DNA of 64,000 bases from Elizabethkingia meningoseptica_A (lineage in GTDB: Bacteria > Bacteroidota > Bacteroidia > Flavobacteriales > Weeksellaceae): the NCBI RefSeq assembly GCF_045762675.1, contig NZ_JBJDLK010000003.1, positions 124,001 through 188,000 on the forward strand, read 5' to 3'. Below are positions 23,684-32,241 of this stretch, one piece after another (position 1 is the first letter of the stretch; each line of letters starts with the position of its first letter). Under the pieces are notes generated by a model that made no database searches, had not been told where the DNA came from, and saw nothing but the letters and a program-made list of their open reading frames with translations. Position numbers and translations under genes: made by a program.

Positions 23684-26479
23684 TTAGAAGGAAAGATTCA
23701 TACCCATTGAAAAACTCTTAGGCACCGGATATTTATAATAAGAATCTTCGGTCATCCCTGCCTCAGGATCCATTCCGGAGAATTTGGTAAATCTGAAAAA
23801 GTTATCCAGACTCATTGTCACCTTTGCACTTTTAAACATATTTCCCGGTAAAAAGTTTTTAGGAATGTTATACGTCAAAGAAATATTTCTAATCTTAATA
23901 AATGTCCCATCTTCAAGATAACGGGTAGAAGGCTGATTAGATCTTCTTCCATCATTATAGATAAGGCTCGGATGCGTAGCTCTGTTATTGGTTCCGTCCG
24001 GATCACCTTTTTTCCATCTTATCCAGTCACCACTAAATACCATCTGGTTATAGAAAGGATAGATACCATCAGAATCCATCAAACTGCGTTCACTGTTATA
24101 TACATATCCACCCACACTGAAGTACACATTTGCAGATAAAGTAAATCCTTTATAAGATAAGGAAGTTGTTACACCTGCGTTAAAATCCGGTAATCTGGTC
24201 TTATCCAGAACCTGATAGGTTGCTTTATTCCAGTCCGTCACAGTTTCTTTGCTTCCGTCTGCATTTACCTTATACCATAAAGGATTTCCCGTAGCCGCAT
24301 CTACACCTGCCCATTCTTTTAATCTGTAAGTCAAGTAGCGCTCCCCTTCAGTTCTAATGTAATTATCCGTAATTTGATTGTTCAGATATAGGCTTATAAA
24401 TTTTGCTCTGTTCATAGAGAAGTTTGCTGCAATATTCCATGTCCAGTCCTGACTTCTGACAATATCTGCATCTACCGCAATTTCAAAACCTCTGTTTCTC
24501 AGCACCCCAACATTCGACAACTTTGTATCAAAACCTGTCAGATAAGACAACGGAACGGTTGTAATAAGATCATGTGTATCTTTATTATACCAATCAAAAG
24601 TAATGTTTACACGGTTTTTAAATAAAGAGGCATCCAACCCGATATTCCCCTGTTTCACGGTTTCCCATTTAAGCGTATTATTTGCAAGGGTCCAGGTAAT
24701 TAATGCTACTTCATCCCTGTAATTGGATCTGCTTAGCATATTATACGTTCCATACAGAGCTACATCTCCAAGAACCCCCTCATAAGGAGTATTCCCCTGT
24801 GTACCATAACTCGCACGGATTTTCAGCTTATTTATCGTATTGCTAAGATTCCCGTAAAAACTTTCATTATGCAGATTCCACCCTGCACTCACTCCCCAGA
24901 ACCAACCTCTGGAATATGCCGGCGTAAATTTAGAAGACTCATCTGTTCTTACAGAACCTTGTAACAGATAGCGGTCGGCATAAGAGTAGTCAAAATTACT
25001 TAGAAACGATCTGAAAGCATATTCATTTTTTGCTCCACTCGGAATACTATTTGCTTCAGCCCCGCCCAGAATTTCCATTCCCGGAATAATTTTTTTGGTG
25101 CCTGCATAGAAACTCTTATACATATAATCCTGGTATTCATAAGCGACAAGCGCATTGAATCTGTGATTTCCCCATTCATTGTCATACTTCAGCATCTGGT
25201 TGGTATACTTCGTCCATCTTATTGCATTTGAAGAACTTGTGGCCCCTTTGATATCAGCAGCTCTTCCGCCAAAGGCTGCCGGGTCTGTATAAGAAAAGTC
25301 ATCATAATTGTAATACGTCAATCCGTTGGTGGAGACAAATCTTAAGTTTTTAGTTAGTTTAACTTCAAAATCCAGATTCCCCTGCCCCTGGAATTTATTG
25401 TTTTTAGAGTAATATAAATCCCGGTCATAGAGATAATTATTCCTGTCACGGCTAAACCAGACGATATCCGGATTATCAATAACATTTTTAAGTTTCCCGT
25501 TAGAAAAATACGGACTGTCCCAAGGCATTTTCATAGCACTGTCGAACAATGAATATTCTCTATCGTCTACCATGTCATATTTAAAGAAAAGTTTTGGAGA
25601 AACCTTAAACCAATCATTAATCTGCGCCTCATGGTTAAATCTTGCCGAAAGTCTGTCAAACTTATACCCCTTAATGGTACCTTTTTCACTATAATAGCCT
25701 GCTACGAGATAAGTTTTAGAGCCTTCCTTGCTTTTGCTAAAAGACAGATTAGCATCCAGAACCTCACCAACCTGAGTAGAAGCATCATACCAGTTATAAT
25801 CGTCTTTGATCTGGTCAAGATTTGTTACAGCTCCGCCAGAAACTTTTGAAAGAATATCACTTAAATTTGCTCCGTTATTAGCAAATTCCATAAAACGTTC
25901 TTTCTGCTGCTGAGCATTCATTACCTTAAATTTCCCACTGTTGAAGAAATTATAAGTATTGTTGATATTGATTCCTATAGAACTTCCTTTGCCACTTTTC
26001 GTTGTAATTACAATTACACCGGCTGCACCACGCGATCCATACAAAGAAGTTGCTGCAGTATCTTTTAGTACTGTGATACTTTCAATCTGCTCCGGCGGAA
26101 CATCTGCACCACCATGTACAATAACGCCATCCACCACATACAAAGGATCATTTGCACCACTAAGACTGGTGATTCCCCTAACTCTGATCGTTGGGCTGGA
26201 CCCCGGCTTACCACTACTTATAGCAACGGTAACTCCCGGTAATTTTCCTTGTAAAGCATTTTGAAAGTTCGGAGAAGCAACATCTTTTAACTGGTCTCCG
26301 CTAACAGAAGATACAGATGTCGTTAAAGTTTCTTTTCGTTGCTTTTTGTAGCCAACAACAATAACTTCATCAATTTTTTTTTCGCTCAGGGTGTCCTTCT
26401 TTTTTTGAGCATGAAGCATCCCTGACATTAGGAAAAAGCACACGCCTACCTTCCCAATGTTTTTTACTTGAGTCATCAT
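23684..26479 (-). CDS. SusC/RagA TonB-dependent outer-membrane transporter (pair 2)
   Basis: 931 residues. The signal peptide GKVGVCFFLMSGMLHAQ is nearly the same as in pair 1. It is followed by TonB-box-like IDEVIVVGYKKQ, plug motifs PLYVVDGVIVHGG and LKDTAATSLYGSRGAAGV, and a barrel ending KSFSMGMNLSF. As in pair 1 there is no N-terminal carboxypeptidase-regulatory-like domain. The start could also be the second Met. It is the first gene of the susC2-susD2 operon, with a -7 box 30 nt upstream. Confidence 0.95.
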   Translation of the reverse strand: MMTQVKNIGKVGVCFFLMSGMLHAQKKKDTLSEKKIDEVIVVGYKKQRKETLTTSVSSVSGDQLKDVASPNFQNALQGKLPGVTVAISSGKPGSSPTIRVRGITSLSGANDPLYVVDGVIVHGGADVPPEQIESITVLKDTAATSLYGSRGAAGVIVITTKSGKGSSIGININNTYNFFNSGKFKVMNAQQQKERFMEFANNGANLSDILSKVSGGAVTNLDQIKDDYNWYDASTQVGEVLDANLSFSKSKEGSKTYLVAGYYSEKGTIKGYKFDRLSARFNHEAQINDWFKVSPKLFFKYDMVDDREYSLFDSAMKMPWDSPYFSNGKLKNVIDNPDIVWFSRDRNNYLYDRDLYYSKNNKFQGQGNLDFEVKLTKNLRFVSTNGLTYYNYDDFSYTDPAAFGGRAADIKGATSSSNAIRWTKYTNQMLKYDNEWGNHRFNALVAYEYQDYMYKSFYAGTKKIIPGMEILGGAEANSIPSGAKNEYAFRSFLSNFDYSYADRYLLQGSVRTDESSKFTPAYSRGWFWGVSAGWNLHNESFYGNLSNTINKLKIRASYGTQGNTPYEGVLGDVALYGTYNMLSRSNYRDEVALITWTLANNTLKWETVKQGNIGLDASLFKNRVNITFDWYNKDTHDLITTVPLSYLTGFDTKLSNVGVLRNRGFEIAVDADIVRSQDWTWNIAANFSMNRAKFISLYLNNQITDNYIRTEGERYLTYRLKEWAGVDAATGNPLWYKVNADGSKETVTDWNKATYQVLDKTRLPDFNAGVTTSLSYKGFTLSANVYFSVGGYVYNSERSLMDSDGIYPFYNQMVFSGDWIRWKKGDPDGTNNRATHPSLIYNDGRRSNQPSTRYLEDGTFIKIRNISLTYNIPKNFLPGNMFKSAKVTMSLDNFFRFTKFSGMDPEAGMTEDSYYKYPVPKSFSMGMNLSF

Positions 26480-26508
26480 ATTTACAGGTTATTAATTATT
26501 TGTTTTGC

Positions 26509-26536
26509 CAAAAATATAAAAAAAAAGCAAATACAA
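26509..26536 (-). promoter_or_regulatory. Promoter of the susC2-susD2 operon
   Basis: TTG (26534-26536), 17 nt, TATTTTTG (26509-26516) on the minus strand. Confidence 0.5.
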
Positions 26537-26539
26537 TAG

Positions 26540-26571
26540 TATATGCTCTTAAATAATGTTAAATTATTGAC
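26540..26571 (-). promoter_or_regulatory. Upstream motif shared with susC pair 1
   Basis: TATATGC (26540-26546) then TTAAATAATGTTAAAT and TATTGAC (26549-26571) on the plus strand; counterpart of 21887-21928. It lies just upstream of the -33 region, a normal place for an activator. Confidence 0.45.
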
Positions 26572-26626
26572 AATTTAAATTTTACAAAAAACCCGTGAAA
26601 TATTTCAACTAAACATTAAATAACGA

Positions 26627-27067
26627 TTAATCATCAGATTTCTTTATTTTTTTAAACCTATTTGTGATAACTTCAACAATTTTACCACCAATCCATGAAA
26701 ATGGGAAAAATATAAGGAAAATTGATATTTTATAAAATGTAGGATGAAATGGAAAAATAATAACATCCAGCATTGCTATAAACAAAAGAATAAAGCCTAT
26801 TAAAATCGCATAAGCAACTTTTGCATATTTTACGATAAGTGCCGTTACAACCCCTCCGATCATAGCACCGATGCCTGAAGACACAAGTAATGCTACGAAA
26901 AAATAGTCTTTATTACGGACGCTGTAAAGAAGATATTCCCATCTTTTGAAAGGTGCAAACTGTTCATAAGTTATCCACGAGGGATTCAGCCGAACCCCTA
27001 GGGTTATGATAAGAGCCGCAACAACCAGCCCTAAGATAACACCAAATGTATTTCTTAAAAAATTCAC
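26627..27067 (-). CDS. Small multi-pass membrane protein, unknown
   Basis: 146 residues with four predicted transmembrane helices (about 5-22, 56-80, 84-105, 112-132) and a lysine-rich cytoplasmic tail (NRFKKIKKSDD). No family was recognised. It starts 6 bp after ridA, so it is the last gene of an lptD-ridA transcript or of one starting at the ridA promoter. Confidence 0.75.
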   Translation of the reverse strand: MNFLRNTFGVILGLVVAALIITLGVRLNPSWITYEQFAPFKRWEYLLYSVRNKDYFFVALLVSSGIGAMIGGVVTALIVKYAKVAYAILIGFILLFIAMLDVIIFPFHPTFYKISIFLIFFPFSWIGGKIVEVITNRFKKIKKSDD

Positions 27068-27073
27068 CTCCTT

Positions 27074-27454
27074 TTATCCCTTGTGAGCAATCATTGAAAT
27101 CTCCACATTTACATTCTTAGGAAGACAGGAAACCTGAACAGTTTCTCTTGCAGGGTAGCATGAAGAATCAAGATAAGAAGCATAAATATCATTCATCACA
27201 GCAAAATCATCCATATTTTTCAAAAATATAGTAGACTTCACTACATTCTTAAATGTTAATCCTGCAGCATCCAGAATAGCCTGCAAATTTTTCATTACCT
27301 GATGCGTTTCCTTCTCTATACCATCCAATATCTTACCCGTTGCCGGATCCATCGGAATCTGACCAGAAATGTACAATACCCCATTCACCATATTCGCCTG
27401 TGCATACGGCCCTATTGCAGCGGGCGCATTGTCTGTAGAAATAATTTCTTTCAT
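27074..27454 (-). CDS. RidA family enamine/imine deaminase
   Basis: 126 residues, the standard length. RidA hydrolyses reactive 2-aminoacrylate and other imines formed by PLP enzymes. APAAIGPYAQA near the start and SCYPARETVQVSCLP with the key Arg103 and the ISMIA end mark a true deaminase-type member. A -7 box TATATTTG (27468-27475) lies in the 26-bp gap after the lptD-like gene, so it can be transcribed independently. Confidence 0.95.
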   Translation of the reverse strand: MKEIISTDNAPAAIGPYAQANMVNGVLYISGQIPMDPATGKILDGIEKETHQVMKNLQAILDAAGLTFKNVVKSTIFLKNMDDFAVMNDIYASYLDSSCYPARETVQVSCLPKNVNVEISMIAHKG

Positions 27455-27467
27455 GATTATTTTTCGT

Positions 27468-27475
27468 CAAATATA
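27468..27475 (-). promoter_or_regulatory. -7 box of ridA
   Basis: TATATTTG on the minus strand, 13 nt before the start codon. Confidence 0.45.
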
Positions 27476-27480
27476 TAAAA

Positions 27481-30087
27481 TTAGTACGAACTAGTCCCAG
27501 TATTAGGGAAGCTCCTTGATTTATACTTCACAGCATCTCTAAGGATATTGGCTTTAATCCCGATAAAGAAGTCATAAACTTTATATTGTCCAGTTGGTAC
27601 CCAGTTAAAATTAATGGTAAAGCTTCGCTGATCCCTGGAAAAGCCTAATCGGGTATATGCAAGTTTTCCGGTAACAACGTCATAGAAAGTAGCACCATTA
27701 ATATTCCAGTAAGGAGTAAGTTTTATACTTCCGTCCAATCCCACCGAGAATGTTTTAGTCCCTGTTCGTGACAAGCCTTTTGCATAGCTATACTGCGCGT
27801 TAACATTTAACGTCCACGGCTGCTGGAATCTCGCATAATGGTCCTTATCAAAATAGTAGTTCTCATACCTGATTTCCCCTTTGGTATCATATTCCTTCGC
27901 AAAGTCTTTCTTCTCCCCAAAAATAGCTTCTGATAAAGGCATAGACAGCTGAGCATTGAAATTAGCAACACTAAATGCTCCAAATTTTTCCGTTCTTACC
28001 CCAATGTCAGACCCCGGTGTAAATTCAGTTTTATAGGGATCCAATGACATGGCCATATTTACATTCAGCTTATTCTTAAACAGTGCTGTCTGTGTATTAA
28101 TAGAAATTAAAGACCACTTGTATTTTTCAGCAGCAAAATTGTAGTTTCCGGAAATATTTAAGTTATCAAAAATTTTAATCTTCTGAACTCCGGTGGAATC
28201 TTTTTTAGATTTAACCTTCATCTCAAGACTGTTATTAATATTGAAGCCCACAGATTGCGTAAGCCCCGATGAAGGCGTACCATAAACACCGCCTTCAAAA
28301 ATAGAATAAGGCACAAGCATTCCGGTCTTATCATAGTATTCATTATAATACCCCCAGGATTGTGCGCTGAAATCCGGAGAATAATTAAAACTAATACTTG
28401 GTGTTACCATATGTCTGATCGCCTGAATCTTTGAATCTTTGCTAAATTTCAGCATCCCGTATAATACGGTCTGCAAACTCGCCGAAGCACTAAACGTACT
28501 GAATCCTGCTACATTTTTCTTATAGTTATTATCTAAAGTATTGGTAATAGGATTATAGCTTCTGTCAAGTGTTTTCGTCGTCATTACATTATTAACGTTC
28601 GCACTTAAAGAGAAGGTGAAATACTTAAATAAAGGAGCATTTGTTCCCAATGCAATGGTATTCTGCAATCCGGTTTGCATTTTGTCAAACATAGCCTTGG
28701 TAAATAACTCACCCTGTGTAGTATTCACGGTATTCATCAAAGATAAATTCGTGTTGACATTAATATTCTCCAATAATCCGCTTCTGATTCCCGTCTTGGG
28801 CTTGAATAAATAGAACTGATTAACACTTACCGCAAGCTGTGGCAAAGTTAACGCCGTTGCACCCGATGCCAGGTTTTGATTATAAGACGCTGAACCACTG
28901 ATCGAAATAGGCAGATTCATAAACCTTTTCGTAAAATTAATGGAAGAGTTTTGAGTGGTATTCAGAACATTACCATTAAAAATATTACCATTATTTAAGG
29001 TATTATTATAAAACTTGGTACTTATAACATCCACCGTCGCATTGAATGTAAAATACGGATTTGCTTTTGGATCCTGAGAGTGCCTCCAGCTGATTCGGTA
29101 TGTACTGGTCTTGGTATAATCACTTAAACCTTTTATTCCTCTTATATTAGCCCCTATTTCAGCAAGGAAATTTCCCGTATAGCGGTAGTTTTTTCTATAA
29201 CCTAACTCCGGGCGGAAATTCCAGCTTCCTTTAGTAAATATATCCGTGAGTATTTTAAGGTCAAAATGCTCGCCGATAGGCTGATAATACCCTAAACCGT
29301 TAAGGAAGAAACCTACATCTTCCCGCTCTCCGAAACTCGGAATAAGGATACCGGCACTTCTTTTATCTGAAAAAGGTAAAATAGCAAACGGAAGTACCAA
29401 AGGCGTCGGAACATTTTCTATATACATCTGGATCGGTCCGGTAATTACCTTGGAATTTTCTTTTCCTTTTACCATTTTAATCCTCGGTGCCAGCATATAA
29501 TAATCTGCCAGTGTATCTTTCTTCTTCAGAAAGTACTCATCTGTGGTATATTTACCCTGTCGCAGGTAATATATAGAATCATTGACCTTTTTGGTTTTAT
29601 TCGCCACAATAGCACCGTCACTTTCTTCTGTACGGGTATTGTAGGCTATTGCCTTATTCGTTTTGTAGTTGTAATTCAAACTCTCTGTTTCGAACTTTTT
29701 CCCGGCCTGAGTCGTAATAACCGGAGAGACAATCTTGCCCTTCTCATTAATCTTACCTCTTGCGAAGATCTGATTTTTATCCCAGTCAATAGAGATATAA
29801 TCCGCATCGATTTGCGTATCCTGATAAACCACCGTAGCGTTTTTATTCAGGATAGTCATCTTTTTCGGAATATCACTCTTGTTATTATCTGCTTTTGTTT
29901 TTACCACGTCGGCAATTTTCTCTGTTTTCAGCAGAGAATCCGACTTTATACTATCTCTTTTAGCTGTAATAGTGTCAGTTACAACTTTTCTCCCTTTAAC
30001 CGTATTTTTAGTGTTCTGTGCTAAAAAACTGTTAAAAATTAGGAAAATTAAAATATGTAAGGTATTTTTGAAACCGTTTGAACCCAA
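27481..30087 (-). CDS. LptD-like lipopolysaccharide assembly outer-membrane protein
   Basis: 868 residues. A signal peptide (LHILIFLIFNSFLAQ) is followed by a low-complexity stretch, an OstA/LptA-like jelly roll (about 75-190; DYISIDWDKNQIFARGKI) and a large beta-barrel with the LptD-type stretch PTPLVLPFAILPFSDKRSAG and SFGEREDVGFFLNG. LptD inserts LPS in the outer leaflet and is normally essential. The start appears to be TTG (30085-30087): no ATG lies between the -7 box (30111-30118) and the signal peptide, and the protein has no early internal Met. Confidence 0.9.
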   Translation of the reverse strand: MGSNGFKNTLHILIFLIFNSFLAQNTKNTVKGRKVVTDTITAKRDSIKSDSLLKTEKIADVVKTKADNNKSDIPKKMTILNKNATVVYQDTQIDADYISIDWDKNQIFARGKINEKGKIVSPVITTQAGKKFETESLNYNYKTNKAIAYNTRTEESDGAIVANKTKKVNDSIYYLRQGKYTTDEYFLKKKDTLADYYMLAPRIKMVKGKENSKVITGPIQMYIENVPTPLVLPFAILPFSDKRSAGILIPSFGEREDVGFFLNGLGYYQPIGEHFDLKILTDIFTKGSWNFRPELGYRKNYRYTGNFLAEIGANIRGIKGLSDYTKTSTYRISWRHSQDPKANPYFTFNATVDVISTKFYNNTLNNGNIFNGNVLNTTQNSSINFTKRFMNLPISISGSASYNQNLASGATALTLPQLAVSVNQFYLFKPKTGIRSGLLENINVNTNLSLMNTVNTTQGELFTKAMFDKMQTGLQNTIALGTNAPLFKYFTFSLSANVNNVMTTKTLDRSYNPITNTLDNNYKKNVAGFSTFSASASLQTVLYGMLKFSKDSKIQAIRHMVTPSISFNYSPDFSAQSWGYYNEYYDKTGMLVPYSIFEGGVYGTPSSGLTQSVGFNINNSLEMKVKSKKDSTGVQKIKIFDNLNISGNYNFAAEKYKWSLISINTQTALFKNKLNVNMAMSLDPYKTEFTPGSDIGVRTEKFGAFSVANFNAQLSMPLSEAIFGEKKDFAKEYDTKGEIRYENYYFDKDHYARFQQPWTLNVNAQYSYAKGLSRTGTKTFSVGLDGSIKLTPYWNINGATFYDVVTGKLAYTRLGFSRDQRSFTINFNWVPTGQYKVYDFFIGIKANILRDAVKYKSRSFPNTGTSSY

Positions 30088-30110
30088 TTCTATTCTATAA
30101 TTATTCGGTT

Positions 30111-30118
30111 CAAAATTA
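30111..30118 (-). promoter_or_regulatory. -7 box of the lptD-like gene
   Basis: TAATTTTG on the minus strand, 23 nt before the TTG start codon, within the 45-bp gap shared with the divergent amidase gene. Confidence 0.5.
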
Positions 30119-30132
30119 GCAAAATTTAAAAA

Positions 30133-31431
30133 ATGAAGATGAATAACCCCTTATTTAATCTCAAAAAATATTTATTCCTTCTGGCAGGCTGCCTTTTCAT
30201 CAGCCTTTCAGCTCAAAAAAAATTCGTACTTGTTATAGATCCGGGGCACGGAAACCGAAATGGATCCGCCAGAAATTACTCTGATCTGGGAGAAGTAAGA
30301 GAAGATCATGTAGTTTTAGCCGTCGGTCTTAAGCTCGGGAAGCTTCTGGAGAAAAACAAAGACATTAAAGTTATTTTCACCCGGACATCCGATGTTCTGC
30401 CCTCACTTACAGAAAGGACCAATCTGGCCAACCGGAGCAAGGCAGATCTCTTTGTCTCTATTCACTGTAACTCTACCGGGACTACAAACAGTGCAGCCTA
30501 CGGGACTGAAACTTTTGTACAGGGACCGAATCAGAACAACACCAACCTTGAAGTAGCAAAAAGGGAAAACTCCGTAATTTTTCTGGATAAAGAAGACCGT
30601 CAGAACTTTGCTTCTTACGATGCAAATTCCCCGGAATCTCTTATTGCGCTAAAACTTCAGCAAAGTAAATATCTCGAAAGTAGTCTACTTATCGGTAGTA
30701 TGGTGGAAGAAAATTTTGAAAAAAAGGATAAAAGATATTCACGTGGTGTAAAACAAGCCAACCTGCACGTTTTAAGACTTAACGCCATGCCTTCCATTCT
30801 TGTAGAAACCGGATTCGTTAACAACTATGACGATGCCCAGTATTTAATCTCGGAAAAAGGGCAGCAGGAAATTGCAGAATCTATTTACAATGCCATCATT
30901 GGCTATAAAAATGCTGTTGAGCGGAATAAAAATGTAGTGAACACTGAAGAGGCAAAGCCCGTAAAGGCAGAAGCACCTCTTAAAAACGATTTCAGAATCC
31001 TGCTTATGACGTCTCAAAACAGATATAACGACAATGATCCCGCACTCAGGGGCTTAAATTATATCCTGCCCGTTAAAGAAGGTACTTTTTATAAATATTA
31101 TTATGCTACTACAAATCTGGCATCTGTAAAAGACAATAATATAAAAACGGCTAAAGATGCCGGCTTTATTAACGCTGTAGCCATAGGTTTTATCCCTAAC
31201 GCTCCTATAGCCAACGGTTATTATACCATAGAAGTTGCAGTGTCCAAAGAGAAGCTTAACAGCTCTTCTTATATCCTTCAGACCCTGAAAGATATTAAAC
31301 GTAACAAAAACAATGGTACTTTTTACTATACTTTTGGTAAAGTAAATACCTTGGAAGCCGCTATAAAATTGCAAAAATCACTTGAGGAAAAAGGCATTAA
31401 GAACACGGTTATTGAAAAAGTTTTAGAATAA
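30133..31431 (+). CDS. N-acetylmuramoyl-L-alanine amidase (AmiC-like)
   Basis: 432 residues: signal peptide ending LSAQ, then an Amidase_3 domain (about 33-255) with VIDPGHGNRNG, a catalytic Glu in EVREDHV, SIHCNSTG and VETGFVNN, which supply the zinc-binding His and Glu residues. The enzyme cleaves the amide bond between MurNAc and the peptide stem during cell separation. The C-terminal part (about 290-432) looks like a SPOR-type peptidoglycan-binding repeat (YYTIEVAVSK, FYYTFGKVNTLEAA). It is divergent from the lptD-like gene, both being envelope functions. Confidence 0.93.
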   Translation: MKMNNPLFNLKKYLFLLAGCLFISLSAQKKFVLVIDPGHGNRNGSARNYSDLGEVREDHVVLAVGLKLGKLLEKNKDIKVIFTRTSDVLPSLTERTNLANRSKADLFVSIHCNSTGTTNSAAYGTETFVQGPNQNNTNLEVAKRENSVIFLDKEDRQNFASYDANSPESLIALKLQQSKYLESSLLIGSMVEENFEKKDKRYSRGVKQANLHVLRLNAMPSILVETGFVNNYDDAQYLISEKGQQEIAESIYNAIIGYKNAVERNKNVVNTEEAKPVKAEAPLKNDFRILLMTSQNRYNDNDPALRGLNYILPVKEGTFYKYYYATTNLASVKDNNIKTAKDAGFINAVAIGFIPNAPIANGYYTIEVAVSKEKLNSSSYILQTLKDIKRNKNNGTFYYTFGKVNTLEAAIKLQKSLEEKGIKNTVIEKVLE

Positions 31432-31443
31432 TTAAAAAATTAT

Positions 31444-31474
31444 TTTGCAGTTTCAAAATATGTTCCTATATTTG
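31444..31474 (+). promoter_or_regulatory. Promoter of tRNA-Glu 1
   Basis: TTTG (31444-31447), 19 nt, TATATTTG (31467-31474): a perfect consensus promoter about 14 nt before the mature 5' end. Confidence 0.8.
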
Positions 31475-31492
31475 CACTCACAAAAATCAAAT

Positions 31493-31564
31493 GGCCTATT
31501 CGTCTAGTGGTTAGGACTCAAGATTTTCATTCTTGCAACAGGGGTTCGATTCCCCTATAGGCTA
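31493..31564 (+). tRNA. tRNA-Glu (UUC), no encoded CCA
   Basis: Acceptor GGCCTAT / ATAGGCT (first pair G-U), anticodon stem CAAGA / TCTTG with loop TTTTCAT giving anticodon UUC, T-loop GGTTCGATTCC, discriminator A. The gene continues with CGA, so CCA must be added by the nucleotidyltransferase. Confidence 0.95.
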
Positions 31565-31585
31565 CGAAATTTTTGTAAAAATTAT

Positions 31586-31615
31586 TTTGATAATTAAAAA
31601 GATTTTATATCTTTG
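31586..31615 (+). promoter_or_regulatory. Promoter of rpsT
   Basis: TTTG (31586-31589), 18 nt, TATCTTTG (31608-31615), with a 15-nt leader before the ATG. Confidence 0.8.
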
Positions 31616-31634
31616 CAAAAGTTTTTAAAAAGTT

Positions 31635-31889
31635 ATGGCAAATCATAAATCAGCTCTTAAGAGAATTAGACAAAACAACGCTAGAAGGTTAAGAAACAGA
31701 TATTATCACAAGACTGCTAGAACTGCGGTTAAAGTGTTAAGAAGTGAGACTGAAAAGGCTACTGCTTCTGAGCAATTGCCAAAAGTAATCTCTTTACTAG
31801 ACAAGCTAGTTAAGAAAAACATTATTCACAAGAATAAAGCGGCTAACTTAAAAAGCAAGTTAACAAAACACGTTAACAAGTTAGCGTAA
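31635..31889 (+). CDS. rpsT: 30S ribosomal protein S20
   Basis: 84 residues, very basic, beginning MANHKSALKRIRQNNARRLRN, the diagnostic S20 start; a three-helix bundle that binds the 16S 5' domain and central helix 44. It has its own promoter and lies between two tRNA-Glu genes in the same direction, with only 13 bp before the second tRNA, so rpsT and tRNA-Glu 2 are probably co-transcribed. Confidence 0.98.
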   Translation: MANHKSALKRIRQNNARRLRNRYYHKTARTAVKVLRSETEKATASEQLPKVISLLDKLVKKNIIHKNKAANLKSKLTKHVNKLA

Positions 31890-31902
31890 GAATAAAATAT
31901 AA

Positions 31903-31977
31903 GGCCCGTTCGTCTATCGGTTAGGACCTCAGATTTTCATTCTGGTAAGAGGGGTTCGATTCCCCTACGGGCTACCA
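31903..31977 (+). tRNA. tRNA-Glu (UUC), CCA encoded
   Basis: Acceptor GGCCCGT / ACGGGCT, anticodon stem CAGA / TCTG with the same TTTTCAT loop (anticodon UUC), discriminator A followed by encoded CCA (31975-31977). A terminator follows immediately. Confidence 0.95.
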
Positions 31978-32009
31978 AAGCTCTCAACAAATTGTTGAGA
32001 GCTTTTTTT
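31977..32009 (+). terminator. Terminator after tRNA-Glu 2
   Basis: Stem AAAGCTCTCAAC / GTTGAGAGCTTT followed by a T-run; its first bases overlap the end of the encoded CCA. Confidence 0.9.
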
Positions 32010-32109
32010 GTTTTTAACCCCACCCCTCTTTACTAAAACCAAGCCAAGTTTTGGTTTCTATATAAATCGAATACACCTATAGTATTTTTATAATAATTAG
32101 AAAGATAAG

Positions 32110-32132
32110 CCCCGGAAAATTTCCGGGGTTTT
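32110..32132 (+). terminator. Orphan terminator-like hairpin
   Basis: CCCCGGAAA / TTTCCGGGG followed by TTTTC. No gene lies between it and the terminator at 31977-32009. It may end a short untranslated RNA, act as a back-up terminator, or be a remnant. Confidence 0.5.
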
Positions 32133-32241
32133 CTATTGTAATAACCGCAAGCGGATATATTTCCACAAACTTCATCATTCATTTTGAAAAAAAATATCCA
32201 TTGAAAAAGAATATTTTCTATCTTCGTACTTTCTCTTATGT

